This document shows positions 18,033 through 27,368 of a stretch of DNA of 64,000 bases, piece by piece. Origin of the DNA: Nocardia amamiensis (GTDB taxonomy: Bacteria; Actinomycetota; Actinomycetes; Mycobacteriales; Mycobacteriaceae); contig NZ_JADLQX010000002.1 in NCBI RefSeq assembly GCF_015477605.1, positions 124,001 through 188,000 on the forward strand, read 5' to 3'. The position numbers and the translations under genes were made by a program. How positions within the stretch are numbered: position 1 is the stretch's first letter; each line of letters starts with the position of its first letter. Under the pieces are notes generated by a model. The model was not told the DNA's origin. It did not search any database and saw nothing but the letters and a program-made list of their open reading frames with translations.

Positions 18033-18764
18033 GTGAGCACGCACTCGGTTCTCGGCCGCGAAGTACGGATGCCGGTTCGCATCCGGCTCGCGCACGCTTT
18101 CCTGGCGACCTATCCGGTGCCCGCCGCGGCGGCGCAGCAGCTCATCGACTACTCGGGCCTGCGAATCCTGCGGGTGCCCGGTGGACGGGCGATGTGCACG
18201 CTGGTGTTCGTCGACTACGTCGACGGCGATCTCGGCCCCTACAACGAGTTCGGCGTCTCGTTCATGGTGCGCCACCACACGGCGAGTACGGCATCGGGAT
18301 TCGGTGATCTGAGAGACCTGGCGACCGGACGGGCGGGCGTGTTGATCCATCGGCTGCCCGTGGACGGCGATTTCACGCTGGCAGCGGGCCGGGGCATCTG
18401 GGGATTCCCCAAGGAACTCGCCCAGTTCGTCGTCGATCACAAGGGCCGGACGCGCAGCGGTGCGCTGCACCAGGACGGACAGTTGATCGCCGATCTCACG
18501 ATCCGCCCAGGGCTCATGACACCGGGCAGGCGCGCGACCACGTCCTCCTTCGACGCCTACTCGCATATCGACGGCATCACTCGCTGCACGCGGTGGCAGA
18601 TGCGACCCTCCGGTATGCGAGTCCGTTTCGGCGGTGCGCGATTGACACTGGGCGACCATCCGATCGCGGAAGAATTGCGGTCGATCGGTTTGCCGCGCCG
18701 CGCGCTGATGTCCTCGGCCGTCTCGCGCCTGGCCATGACGTTCGAGGACGCGGTCGCGATCTGA
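18033..18764 (+). CDS. Acetoacetate decarboxylase (ADC) family protein
   Basis: A 243-residue protein with the ADC beta-barrel blocks YNEFGVSFMVRHH and the WGFPKELAQF box near residue 130. The lysine in GFPKE aligns with the conserved ADC-superfamily region around the catalytic Schiff-base lysine. Many actinobacterial relatives are not true acetoacetate decarboxylases and have diverged chemistry, so the substrate is uncertain. It stands alone, ~170 bp after tetR. Confidence 0.8.
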   Translation: MSTHSVLGREVRMPVRIRLAHAFLATYPVPAAAAQQLIDYSGLRILRVPGGRAMCTLVFVDYVDGDLGPYNEFGVSFMVRHHTASTASGFGDLRDLATGRAGVLIHRLPVDGDFTLAAGRGIWGFPKELAQFVVDHKGRTRSGALHQDGQLIADLTIRPGLMTPGRRATTSSFDAYSHIDGITRCTRWQMRPSGMRVRFGGARLTLGDHPIAEELRSIGLPRRALMSSAVSRLAMTFEDAVAI

Positions 18765-19039
18765 CGTAGCCCGCACATAACCGGCGGGTCACGGGGGTAC
18801 TGGGAGCGTGGACGGTCTCCGGGCCTCCGGTTACGCTGACGTAGCGGATCGTTTGCCAACGCTACGAGCGATGGAGTGATGCCCGTGATCGCCGCCGACC
18901 AGCGCAGTGCTGTGGATCGACGCTGCGAACCCGGCCGGTCGCGTGCGGCGGTGCCGCGAGCGCGGAACGGTCCGGGCGGGTCGCTGGAAGGCCGCGTGCG
19001 CGCCGATGCCCGGCATCCCGCTACCAGAGCCGAGGCGGC

Positions 19040-19405
19040 GTGACGCTGCCGAACCCCGATGCCGAATCGGAAGAGGGCGAAGAGGAACTCGACTACCGCT
19101 TCACGCTCGCGAACGAACGCACCTTCCTGGCCTGGATGCGGACCTCGCTGGGGTTGCTGGCCGGTGGTGTCGCGGTGCACACGCTGGTGCAGTCGTTCCG
19201 AGTGGCCGGGCTCCGGCGCGCGATCGCGTTGAGCTGCCTGGTTCTGGGGGCGGTGGTCGCGGTCGGCGCGTACGCGCACTGGCGGCGCGTCGGCGTGGCC
19301 ATGCGGCAGGGCAGGCCGTTGCCGGACACGGTGCTGGTGCCGATCCTGTCGGCGGGCATCGCGATCGTGTCCGTGCTGGCGGGCTTGGCGGTGCTGCTGC
19401 GATGA
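19040..19405 (+). CDS. DUF202 (YidH-like) membrane protein
   Basis: A 121-residue protein with an acidic N-terminal tail (ESEEGEEELDYRF) followed by the DUF202 signature LANERTFLAWMRTSLGLLAGG and three membrane segments. The family is found across bacteria; function is unknown. It overlaps the next DUF202 gene by 4 bp (ATGA), so the two are coupled and may form a hetero-oligomer. Confidence 0.85.
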   Translation: MTLPNPDAESEEGEEELDYRFTLANERTFLAWMRTSLGLLAGGVAVHTLVQSFRVAGLRRAIALSCLVLGAVVAVGAYAHWRRVGVAMRQGRPLPDTVLVPILSAGIAIVSVLAGLAVLLR

Positions 19406-19710
19406 ACGCGCCGCATCTGGCCGCCGAACGTACCGCACTGGCGTGGCGGCGTACCGCGGTGGCGTCGATGGTGGTCGCAACGCTGTTCCTGCACTACGCC
19501 ATCGACAGCGGATGGCGTGCGGCCGCGATCGTGCCCATCGCCGCCGCGATCGCGATGGTGACGCTGGCAGGGGCCTGCTATTTGCGCAATCGCAGTCTGC
19601 GCCAAGGCCGGTACGCACACGGCGACCGCATTGTCGCCGGATCGGCGGTGGCGGTCGCTGTCGTCGCGGTCGCGGCCGCCGCAGCCGGGTTTCTCGATCC
19701 ACGGCCGTGA
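19402..19710 (+). CDS. Second DUF202 membrane protein
   Basis: A 102-residue membrane protein with the short DUF202 motif AERTALAWRRTAVASM at the N-terminus and three hydrophobic segments. The ATG at 19402 overlaps the preceding stop. A long acidic / short basic DUF202 pair is the usual arrangement in actinobacteria. Forty-three bp downstream begins a linear alkylsulfatase gene that may share the transcript. Confidence 0.85.
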   Translation: MNAPHLAAERTALAWRRTAVASMVVATLFLHYAIDSGWRAAAIVPIAAAIAMVTLAGACYLRNRSLRQGRYAHGDRIVAGSAVAVAVVAVAAAAAGFLDPRP

Positions 19711-19753
19711 AGGGGAAAGCAGCATGGTTGGTCGACACGTGAGGAGGACGACA

Positions 19754-21655
19754 ATGAGCACAGCGAGTGAGCCGAGCGGCTTCATCATCGCGGAGCACCA
19801 GCGTGCCGCCGCCGCGCTGCCATCGGACGACACCGCCGATCTGGCCGACGCCGAACGCGGATTCATCGCCGCCCTCGAACCCGGCGTGGTCACCTCCGAA
19901 GACGGAACCGTCGTATGGGACAACGACTCCTACGCCTTCCTGCGGGAATCCTGCCCGGCGTCGGTTCATCCCAGCCTCTGGCGGCAGTCCGGGCTTGCGC
20001 TGAAACAGGGCTTGTTCGAGGTCACGGAGGGCATCTACCAGATCCGCGGCCTGGACATCTCCAATATGACGCTGGTCGAAGGCGACACGGGTGTCCTGGT
20101 GATCGATCCGCTGATCTCCGTGGAGACCGCGGCGGCGGGTCTCGCGCTCTACCGCGCACACCGCGGCGATCGTCCGGTGACGGGACTGATCTACACCCAT
20201 TCGCACGCCGACCATTTCGGCGGCGGGTGGGGCGTCACGACCGCCGACGAGGTCGCGGCCGGCCGCTGCCCGGTGCTGGCGCCCGCGGGCTTCCTGGAAC
20301 ACGCGGTGGCCGAGAACATCTACGCGGGCACGGCGATGGCCCGCCGTGCGGGATACATGTACGGCGCTGTGCTGCCGCGCGGCCCGCTCGGCGCGGTGGG
20401 GTCGGGGCTGGGCCAGACCACCTCGGTCGGCAGCGTCACGCTGATCACCCCGACAGTCGAGGTCACCACGACCGGACAGGAGGAGACGGTCGACGGGATA
20501 CGGATGGTCTTCCAGCTCACGCCGGGTACCGAGGCGCCCGCGGAGATGAACTTCTACTTCCCCGACCGTCGCGCACTGTGCATGGCGGAGAATGCGACCC
20601 ACACCATGCACAACGTGCTCACGCTGCGCGGGGCGTTGGTGCGCGACGCGCACGTCTGGGCGAAGTACCTGACCGAGGCGATCAATCTCTTCGCCCGCGA
20701 ATCCGATGTGGTCTTCGCGTCGCATCACTGGCCCACGTGGGGCACGTCGCGGCTTGTCGAGTTTCTCGCCCTGCAACGCGATATGTACGGATACCTGCAC
20801 GACCAGACCGTGCGGCTGCTGAACCAGGGGTACGTCGGCGCCGAGATCGCCGAAATGCTCACGCTGCCACCGGCCGTCGAACAAGCATGGCACGCGCGCG
20901 GGTACTACGGCTCGGTCAGTCACAACGTCAAGGCCGTCTACCAGCGCTACATGGGCTGGTTCGACGGCAACCCCGCCCATCTCTGGGAGCATCCGCCGGT
21001 CGAATCCGCGCGGCGGCACGTCGAATTCATGGGTGGTGCGGAGGAAGTGCTGCGTAAGGCGCAAGTCTGCTACGACGCCGGGGACTACCGGTGGGTGGCG
21101 CAGGTGCTCAACTACGTCATCTTCGCCCAGCCGGACAACGACGCCGCAAAGGAATTGCAGGCCAGCACCTTCGAACAACTGGGCTACGGCGCCGAGAACG
21201 CGACCTGGCGCAATTTCTATCTCAGCGGAGCCTACGAGCTGCGCTACGGCTCGTTCGGCACGCCGACCAAGGCCGAATCGCCCACCGTGGCCGCCGCGCT
21301 GACCGTCGACCAGATCTTCGACGCCTTGGCGTTGCGCGTCGACGGGCCCAAGGCGTGGAACCATCGGCTGGTGACGGATTGGATTCTCACCGACGAGGAC
21401 CGCACCCATCGGCTCGAGCTGCGCAACGGTCGCCTGACCCACTTCGATGCTTCCCCGGGCATGGCCCTTCCGGAACCCGACGCCGCGTTCACCCTGACCA
21501 AGGCCACCCTGATCCGAGTGTTGCTGGCGGGCGAGGATTTCGGCGTCGCCGCGGCCGCGGGTGACATCGTCATCGAGGGGGATGTCACCAAACTCGCCGA
21601 ACTGGTCAACATCTTCGACGCGCCGGACCCGGATTTCGCCATCGTGACGCCCTGA
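19754..21655 (+). CDS. Linear alkylsulfatase (SdsA1/BDS1-type metallo-beta-lactamase fold)
   Basis: A 633-residue enzyme predicted to hydrolyse primary or secondary alkyl sulphates such as dodecyl sulphate. The N-terminal MBL domain has the Zn ligands YTHSHADHFGG (His149, His151, Asp153, His154) and a later AENATHTMHN block near residue 278. The dimerisation domain follows (about 385-515), and the C-terminal ~115 residues form an SCP2-like lipid-binding domain. The ATG at 19754 is fixed by GAGGAGG just upstream. There is no signal peptide, so it is probably cytoplasmic, unlike Pseudomonas SdsA1. Confidence 0.92.
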   Translation: MSTASEPSGFIIAEHQRAAAALPSDDTADLADAERGFIAALEPGVVTSEDGTVVWDNDSYAFLRESCPASVHPSLWRQSGLALKQGLFEVTEGIYQIRGLDISNMTLVEGDTGVLVIDPLISVETAAAGLALYRAHRGDRPVTGLIYTHSHADHFGGGWGVTTADEVAAGRCPVLAPAGFLEHAVAENIYAGTAMARRAGYMYGAVLPRGPLGAVGSGLGQTTSVGSVTLITPTVEVTTTGQEETVDGIRMVFQLTPGTEAPAEMNFYFPDRRALCMAENATHTMHNVLTLRGALVRDAHVWAKYLTEAINLFARESDVVFASHHWPTWGTSRLVEFLALQRDMYGYLHDQTVRLLNQGYVGAEIAEMLTLPPAVEQAWHARGYYGSVSHNVKAVYQRYMGWFDGNPAHLWEHPPVESARRHVEFMGGAEEVLRKAQVCYDAGDYRWVAQVLNYVIFAQPDNDAAKELQASTFEQLGYGAENATWRNFYLSGAYELRYGSFGTPTKAESPTVAAALTVDQIFDALALRVDGPKAWNHRLVTDWILTDEDRTHRLELRNGRLTHFDASPGMALPEPDAAFTLTKATLIRVLLAGEDFGVAAAAGDIVIEGDVTKLAELVNIFDAPDPDFAIVTP

Positions 21656-21905
21656 GTGCCGGGACGATGTGGGCGCGCACGCTGCTGTTTCGGCGCTGCG
21701 CTCGGCGCGGGGCGCCGTCGACAATGCCGAGGCCGTCGACGTGGCCGAGCATCGGGCGGGTGGGCTGGAGCACAGTGCGACCGGGCTCGGTGTCGCCGAA
21801 GTCGCGCGCCGGAAGCTGACGCCCGCCAGGATGCTGGTCCGGCGACTTCGCCCCATGGCGCTCGAAGCCTCGCTGGGCCGCACTCGAGCCAGTTGCGGAC
21901 CGCGC

Positions 21906-22424
21906 TCAGACGGTTGTCGGCAACGCCGCGATATATCTGCCCGCGACGAAGCGCTGGATGAGCCGCACCACCGGTCCGCCGAGTCGGGTGTACCAGGCGG
22001 CCGGGCGGGAGAACGCGATGACCAGCCCGTACACGGTTTCATCGCCCGAGTCGTATTCGACCGCGAAAAGTTCCTCGCCCGCCTCCGGATGCCCCGGCAA
22101 TGTTCCATACGCGAACCCTCGCCGGTCGGGTTCATCGAGCACGTACACCACGCGGCACGGCGCGGTGATCGCCACCGGACCGGCTCCGAGCCGCACGGTG
22201 ATGGCGCTGCCCGGCTCGGCCGTCGGAGTGTCGGCGTATTGGAATATCCCGGTGCCCTTCTGCATTCGATAGGCCAGGATCTCCGCGCCGACGTGCTCGA
22301 ACAATGCGCGACCCCGGCCGATCGGACGCCGCAGCCGGAACCGGTGATACCCCTCCGGCAGCGCGCCCTTGGTCGCGCCCACCTCGCGATACGTGAACGG
22401 TGGCAGACCGAGCCCATCCTCCAT
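21906..22424 (-). CDS. DUF1990 family protein
   Basis: A 172-residue protein containing the DUF1990 core (YHRFRLRRPIGRGRALFEH, then AVEYDSGDETVYGLVIAFSRPA), a family with a lipid- or ligand-binding-like fold and no established function. The start ATG 22424 is chosen because GGGAGGTG precedes it by the right distance; the longer frame is not conserved. It ends convergent to the alkylsulfatase with 250 bp between, in which nothing was recognised. Confidence 0.85.
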   Translation of the reverse strand: MEDGLGLPPFTYREVGATKGALPEGYHRFRLRRPIGRGRALFEHVGAEILAYRMQKGTGIFQYADTPTAEPGSAITVRLGAGPVAITAPCRVVYVLDEPDRRGFAYGTLPGHPEAGEELFAVEYDSGDETVYGLVIAFSRPAAWYTRLGGPVVRLIQRFVAGRYIAALPTTV

Positions 22425-22705
22425 ACGTCGATCTTCACCTCCCACGGTGTGGCCCCGCCACTGCCGACCGCGCACCGGCGATTCGCGGCTTGCCCCGGGC
22501 GGCGACGCGGCCTCCCCGCGACGGTGTTCGGCGCGGCGGTCGGCGCGCGTCTGCTCTCACCGGCGGGCTCGGCCTGGTGCCGCGTGAGCGCGACGCCTCG
22601 GTATACAGCCATCGCACTGGTCGCGGTCTGCTGGCCGGCTTGCGCGCGGGTTCGCCCCGAAAGCCGTCGGCCGTTCCTGGACGGCACCATGACCGGCCCT
22701 CGCGA

Positions 22706-23236
22706 GCCCACCGGTTTGAGCCGCATCGGAGTCAGATGGAGCAGTCCGAGCGGGTCCAGGTACTCGCGCCCGCGACGCCCACTGCCCTCGGTACGCGCTC
22801 CCCAGTGCAGGCACGGCGTCGCGCAGCCCGGGTGGCCGGACTCCAGCGTGCCGATTCTGGTGCCGCGCCCGACTCGCCTGCCCGCCGGGACATCGGCGCG
22901 GACCGGCTCGTAGGTCGTGCGAAGCCCGCCGGGATGGTCGATCGACACGACCGGCTTGTCGGCCACCGCTCCGGCGAACATCACTATCCCTTCTCCCGCG
23001 GCGAGCACGGCCTGCCCCTCGGTTCCGGCCAGGTCGACCCCGCGATGTCCGGGCAGCCAGTTGTGCGCGGGCTTGTCGAAGCGCCGCACCACCGCGGGCC
23101 GCGGTTGCAGTGGCCAGCCGAACCGGTTCTCGGGTGCCGCGGTGGCCATCGGCTCCATCGAGACGACCGCGGCGACGCCGAGCCCCAGCACCCACGCGAG
23201 ATGCCGACGTACCCTCGTGCCGCTCGACGGAGTCAT
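22706..23236 (-). CDS. M23 family metallopeptidase, reading frame without a normal stop
   Basis: It encodes a signal peptide (RRHLAWVLGLGVAAVVSM, likely cleavage near residue 34) and a complete LytM/M23 endopeptidase domain: His64 and Asp68 in GHRGVDLAG and the distal His144 in CLHWGA. These are Zn ligands of a peptidoglycan hydrolase. The recognisable protein ends with LHLTPMRLKPVG at residue 177, but no stop follows; the frame stays open down to 18557. The given end marks the end of the domain. A deletion or base change close to 22700 may have removed the stop. The ATG at 23236 overlaps the stop of the small exported protein gene upstream (ATGA). The neighbour rpsB matches the location of Rv2891 in M. 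tuberculosis. Confidence 0.75.
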
Positions 23237-23550
23237 CGGAGCCGGGTCGAGACCGCCGAGGCAACCGTCCCGGCTGTGCATGCGGATTCGGCCTGCTCAC
23301 ACGACGAAGCCCCTGACGATGCGGAACTGGATCCAGGACGGTCGTCCTCGGTCCCCGCGCCGGACTGCCGCAACCGGAACGGCGCGCGGCGCAGCAATCC
23401 GGGAAGGGACGGGAGGCAGACGGAACCCGCGCACGCCCCGAGCGTGGGTTCCGCGACGTGGGGATGGGCCGCGGCCGGCGGCGCGCATACGACGCCGAGG
23501 CCGAACAGCAGCGGGATGAGCAGCGGCGTCGTCGTGGAGATCGGTTTCAT
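23233..23550 (-). CDS. Small exported protein coupled to the M23 peptidase
   Basis: A 105-residue protein that starts with a clear signal peptide (MKPISTTTPLLIPLLFGLGV, likely cleavage after the PPAAA stretch), followed by a short Cys- and Ser-rich region. AGGAG/GGAGG precedes ATG 23550, and its TGA overlaps the M23 ATG in the ATGA arrangement. The last third is low-complexity and may not be conserved. No function can be assigned. Confidence 0.5.
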   Translation of the reverse strand: MKPISTTTPLLIPLLFGLGVVCAPPAAAHPHVAEPTLGACAGSVCLPSLPGLLRRAPFRLRQSGAGTEDDRPGSSSASSGASSCEQAESACTAGTVASAVSTRLR

Positions 23551-23929
23551 GCCTCCACTCTCCTGCGGCGCAGACGCCTCGGAGCGGGTGAACCGCAGAA
23601 TGTGGATAATCTCCTCGGCTGTGAAAAATCAGTGTTCCACCTGGTCCAAGGCTTTGGATCCGGCCGATTTAGGTCTGGCCGCCCCCAGGCCGTAAACTGA
23701 TCGAGCGGTCTGTGCGTGCACGGACCGACTTCGCGCGCCACCCGTGCTTGTTCGTAACGGCGCTGTTCGATCGAGCTCAACAGCTTTTTGGGTTCGCGGC
23801 AGCGTGTTCGGAACAGGGAATCGCCGGCTGGTCCCACCCTCGCGGTCGGGTCCGACGATTCGGCGGCGCCAGGGCAGCGGATCGCCGATTCGCTGCGTCA
23901 ACCGGCAACGAAAGAGAGATACGAGAGCC
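23551..23929 (+). promoter_or_regulatory. rpsB promoter and long 5' leader
   Basis: A 379-bp intergenic region. A -10-like TAAACT at 23693-23698 has TTAGGT about 17 bp upstream, which would give an rpsB leader of ~225 nt. Ribosomal-protein leaders of this length often hold autoregulatory structures, but no known S2-leader motif could be recognised by eye. The ribosome binding site AAAGAGAG lies at about 23911-23918, with GAGAG closer to the start. Confidence 0.35.
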
Positions 23930-24742
23930 ATGGCTGTCGTAACCATGAAGCAGCTGCTCGACAGCGGCGCGCACTTCGGGCACCAGACGCGGCGCTGGAA
24001 CCCGAAGATGAAGCGGTTCATCTTCACCGACCGCAACGGCATCTACATCATCGACCTGCAGCAGACGCTGACCTACATCGACAAGGCCTACGAGTTCGTC
24101 AAGGAGACCGTCGCCCACGGTGGCACCGTCCTCTTCGTCGGCACCAAGAAGCAGGCCCAGGAGTCGATCGCGGCCGAGGCGACGCGCGTCGGGATGCCCT
24201 ATGTCAACCAGCGCTGGCTGGGTGGCATGCTCACCAACTTCTCCACCGTGCACAAGCGTCTGCAGCGCCTCAAGGAGCTCGAGGCCATGGAGCAGACCGG
24301 TGGCTTCGAGGGTCGCACCAAGAAGGAAATCCTCATGCTGACGCGTGAGATGAACAAGCTGGAGCGCACCCTCGGCGGTATCCGCGACATGCAGAAGGTG
24401 CCCTCGGCCATCTGGGTCGTCGACACCAACAAGGAGCACATCGCCGTCGGCGAGGCGCGCAAGCTGAATATCCCGGTCATCGCGATCCTGGACACCAACT
24501 GCGACCCCGACCTGGTCGACTACCCGATCCCGGGCAACGACGACGCGATCCGCTCCGCCGCCCTGCTCACCAAGGTTGTCGCCTCTGCGGTGGCCGAGGG
24601 CGTGCAGGCGCGCGCCGGTCTGTCCACGGGCGACGAGAAGCCCGAGGCGGGCGCTGGCGAGCCGCTGGCCGAGTGGGAGCAGGAACTGCTCGCGCAGGCC
24701 GCACCCGGTGCCGAGGCCGCCGAGTCCTCGGCCGAGGCCTGA
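23930..24742 (+). CDS. rpsB: 30S ribosomal protein S2
   Basis: A 270-residue S2 with all family blocks: [47 protein letters not shown] and [16 protein letters not shown]. The ~35-residue C-terminal tail is acidic and Ala/Glu-rich, as in other actinobacteria. S2 binds late to the 30S subunit and recruits S1-type proteins. It lies 96 bp upstream of tsf, the universal rpsB-tsf order. Confidence 0.97.
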   Translation: MAVVTMKQLLDSGAHFGHQTRRWNPKMKRFIFTDRNGIYIIDLQQTLTYIDKAYEFVKETVAHGGTVLFVGTKKQAQESIAAEATRVGMPYVNQRWLGGMLTNFSTVHKRLQRLKELEAMEQTGGFEGRTKKEILMLTREMNKLERTLGGIRDMQKVPSAIWVVDTNKEHIAVGEARKLNIPVIAILDTNCDPDLVDYPIPGNDDAIRSAALLTKVVASAVAEGVQARAGLSTGDEKPEAGAGEPLAEWEQELLAQAAPGAEAAESSAEA

Positions 24743-24838
24743 GACTCGTAACCAGCCGTTTCGGCGGCGATCACGAGCGAGTGCCATCGTGATCGCCGCT
24801 ACCAGAAACTCACACTTCCCAAAGGAGGCTCGCCGAGA

Positions 24839-25663
24839 ATGGCGAACTACACCGCTGCCGATGTGAAGCGGCTCCGGGAGCTGACCGGCTCCGGCATGAT
24901 GGACTGCAAGAACGCGCTGGCCGAGACCGACGGTGACTTCGACAAGGCCGTCGAGCTGCTGCGCATCAAGGGCGCCAAGGACGTCGGCAAGCGTGCCGAA
25001 CGGACCACCGCCGAAGGCCTTGTCGCCGCCAAGGAAGGCGTCATGGTCGAGATCAACTCCGAGACCGACTTCGTCGCGAAGAACGCGGAGTTCCAGCAGC
25101 TGGCCGAGCAGGTCGTCGCCGCGGCGGCGGCCGCCAAGCCCGCCGACCTGGAGACGCTCAAGGCGCTGGACCTGGGCGGCAAGACCGTCGACGAGGCCGT
25201 GCAGGCGCTCGCCGCGAAGATCGGCGAGAAGCTCGAGCTGCGCCGGGTGATCTCGTTGAACGGCCCGGTCGCCACCTACCTGCACAAGCGTGCCTCGGAC
25301 CTGCCGCCCGCCGTCGGCGTGCTGGTCGAGTACACCGGTGAGGGCGAGGCCGCGGCCGAGGCCGCCCGCGCCGCCGCCATGCAGGTCGCCGCGCTCAAGG
25401 CCAAGTACGTCACCCGCGACGAGGTTCCGGCCGATCTCGTGGAGAACGAGCGCCGCATCGCCGAGCAGACAGCTCGCGAGGAGGGCAAGCCCGAGGCCGC
25501 GCTGCCGAAGATCACCGAGGGCCGCGTGAACGGATTCTTCAAGGACGTCGTGCTGCTGGAGCAGCCGTCGGTCACCGACTCCAAGAAGACCGTCAAGGCG
25601 CTGCTGGACGAGGCCGGTGTCACCGTCACCCGCTTCGCCCGCTTCGAGGTCGGCGCGAACTGA
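24839..25663 (+). CDS. tsf: Elongation factor Ts
   Basis: A 274-residue nucleotide-exchange factor for EF-Tu. The N-terminal UBA-like domain has [18 protein letters not shown]. The core has the TDFVA motif ([10 protein letters not shown] near residue 78), whose residues insert into EF-Tu, followed by the coiled-coil dimerisation region. AAAGGAGG precedes ATG 24839. It is followed by a strong terminator hairpin. Confidence 0.97.
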   Translation: MANYTAADVKRLRELTGSGMMDCKNALAETDGDFDKAVELLRIKGAKDVGKRAERTTAEGLVAAKEGVMVEINSETDFVAKNAEFQQLAEQVVAAAAAAKPADLETLKALDLGGKTVDEAVQALAAKIGEKLELRRVISLNGPVATYLHKRASDLPPAVGVLVEYTGEGEAAAEAARAAAMQVAALKAKYVTRDEVPADLVENERRIAEQTAREEGKPEAALPKITEGRVNGFFKDVVLLEQPSVTDSKKTVKALLDEAGVTVTRFARFEVGAN

Positions 25664-25683
25664 TCGCCGCACCCCAGCGTGCA

Positions 25684-25724
25684 GGCCCCCCGTCGACCGA
25701 GTGAACGCCGGTTGACGGGGGGCC
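25684..25724 (+). terminator. Terminator after tsf
   Basis: A 15-bp stem with one G-U pair (GGCCCCCCGTCGACC at 25684-25698 and GGTTGACGGGGGGCC at 25710-25724), with an 11-nt loop, followed by TTCTGCTG. It ends the rpsB-tsf transcript before pyrH. Confidence 0.85.
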
Positions 25725-25853
25725 TTCTGCTGCCGCTCGAACCGAATAAGGCAGGATAGGTGCCGCTCCGCTTTGTTCTATGTCACAGGCGCCTGCCGTG
25801 CGCACCACTCGCCGGAAGAACGACAATCCACCGCCGAAGGAGACTGGAGACCC

Positions 25854-26582
25854 ATGACGGACCCGGGGACCGACCGCCCAGGATATCGCCGGGTGCTGCT
25901 CAAACTGGGCGGTGAGATGTTCGGTGGAGGCAAGGTCGGTCTCGACCCGGACGTGGTGCAGACCGTCGCCGAGCAGATCGCCGAGGTGGTCGCGACGGGG
26001 GTCCAGGTGGCCGTGGTGATCGGCGGCGGGAACTTCTTCCGCGGCGCCGAGCTCGAGGAGCGCGGCATGGAGCGCGCCCGCTCCGACTATATGGGCATGC
26101 TCGGCACGGTCATGAACAGCCTTGCGCTGCAAGACTTTCTGCAGCAGCAGGGCGTGGACACCCGGGTGCAGACCGCGATCACCATGGGGCAGGTCGCCGA
26201 GCCCTATCTCCCGCTGCGCGCCAAGCGGCACCTGGAGAAGGGGCGCGTGGTCATCTTCGGCGCCGGCATGGGCATGCCGTACTTCTCCACCGACACCACC
26301 GCCGCGCAGCGTGCCTTGGAGATCGGCGCGGACGTGGTGCTGATGGCCAAGGCGGTCGACGGCGTGTTCACCGCGGACCCGCGCGTCGACGAGACCGCGA
26401 CCATGTATACCGAGATCACGCACAAGGAGGTCATCGAGCGCGACCTCAAGGTCGCCGACGCGACCGCCTTCAGCCTGTGCATGGACAACCAGATGCCGAT
26501 TCTGGTGTTCAATTTGTTGACCAAGGGCAATATCGCCCGCGCGGTCGCCGGTGAGAAGATCGGCACATTGGTTCGGTCCTGA
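25854..26582 (+). CDS. pyrH: UMP kinase
   Basis: A 242-residue amino-acid-kinase-fold enzyme that phosphorylates UMP to UDP in pyrimidine nucleotide synthesis. Visible blocks: [13 protein letters not shown] at the N-terminus, [28 protein letters not shown]-like [10 protein letters not shown] and [12 protein letters not shown]. The ATG at 25854 has GAAGGAGACTGGAG upstream; the longer open frame has no family match. It is next to frr, the universal order. Confidence 0.96.
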   Translation: MTDPGTDRPGYRRVLLKLGGEMFGGGKVGLDPDVVQTVAEQIAEVVATGVQVAVVIGGGNFFRGAELEERGMERARSDYMGMLGTVMNSLALQDFLQQQGVDTRVQTAITMGQVAEPYLPLRAKRHLEKGRVVIFGAGMGMPYFSTDTTAAQRALEIGADVVLMAKAVDGVFTADPRVDETATMYTEITHKEVIERDLKVADATAFSLCMDNQMPILVFNLLTKGNIARAVAGEKIGTLVRS

Positions 26583-26632
26583 TACCCGCGGACCGCGGAT
26601 CATGACATGACGACGCTGTGGAGGAAACGGTC

Positions 26633-27190
26633 GTGATTGAAGAAGCGCTCTTCGACGCCGAGGAGAAGATGGAGAAGGCCGTCTCGGTAGCGAAGGACGA
26701 TCTCGGAACCATTCGCACCGGTCGGGCGAATCCGGGCATGTTCTCCCGGGTCGTCGTCGACTACTACGGTGCGCCGACCCCGATCACCCAGATGTCCAGC
26801 ATCACGGTGCCGGAGCCGCGCATGGTCGTGATCAAGCCCTACGAGGCGAACCAGCTCGGGCCGATCGAAACGGCGATCCGCAACTCGGACCTCGGTGTCA
26901 ACCCGACCAACAACGGTGACATCATCCGGATCTCGGTGCCGCAGCTGACCGAGGAGCGCCGCCGCGAACTAGCCAAACAGGCCAGGGGCAAGGGCGAGGA
27001 CGCCAAGGTCGCCATCCGCAATGTGCGCCGCAAGGCCATGGACGAGCTGGCGCGCATTCAGAAAGACGGCGAGGCGGGCGAGGACGAGGTCGGCCGCGCC
27101 GAGAAGGAACTCGACAAGACCACCGCCAAATATGTCGGACATGTCGATGAACTGGTGAAGCACAAGGAAGCCGAACTGCTCGAGGTCTGA
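26633..27190 (+). CDS. frr: Ribosome recycling factor
   Basis: A 185-residue protein, exactly the family's usual length, that splits post-termination ribosomes together with EF-G. Blocks: [20 protein letters not shown], INPxxNGDxIRI-type [27 protein letters not shown] and VRRKAMDEL. The start is GTG 26633, with GGAGG at 26620-26624 fixing it; the in-frame upstream GTG at 26618 overlaps that ribosome binding site. Confidence 0.97.
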   Translation: MIEEALFDAEEKMEKAVSVAKDDLGTIRTGRANPGMFSRVVVDYYGAPTPITQMSSITVPEPRMVVIKPYEANQLGPIETAIRNSDLGVNPTNNGDIIRISVPQLTEERRRELAKQARGKGEDAKVAIRNVRRKAMDELARIQKDGEAGEDEVGRAEKELDKTTAKYVGHVDELVKHKEAELLEV

Positions 27191-27368
27191 CGCCGACCGG
27201 CGGCAGGAGCCACCGGCGCGTAGGCCGGTCGGGGATGCCGCCCGGAGAACCAGCGGCATGAGCGGCAGGCCCGGAGGCGGTAGCTTGCGTAACCGCGAAG
27301 GGCGCCGGAACGCTGCCGGTGCGACACAGCGGAGGGCCCGCCAGGGCGGGGGATGAACGGAACGACGA

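Noticed and set aside
18557..22700. Continuation of the M23 frame as a giant protein
   Set aside because: Beyond residue 177 it is antisense to four well-supported genes and rich in Arg/His/Asp as expected from antisense high-GC DNA.
23777..25672. Long minus-strand frame opposite rpsB and tsf
   Set aside because: Antisense shadow of two ribosomal/translation genes with strong codon bias.
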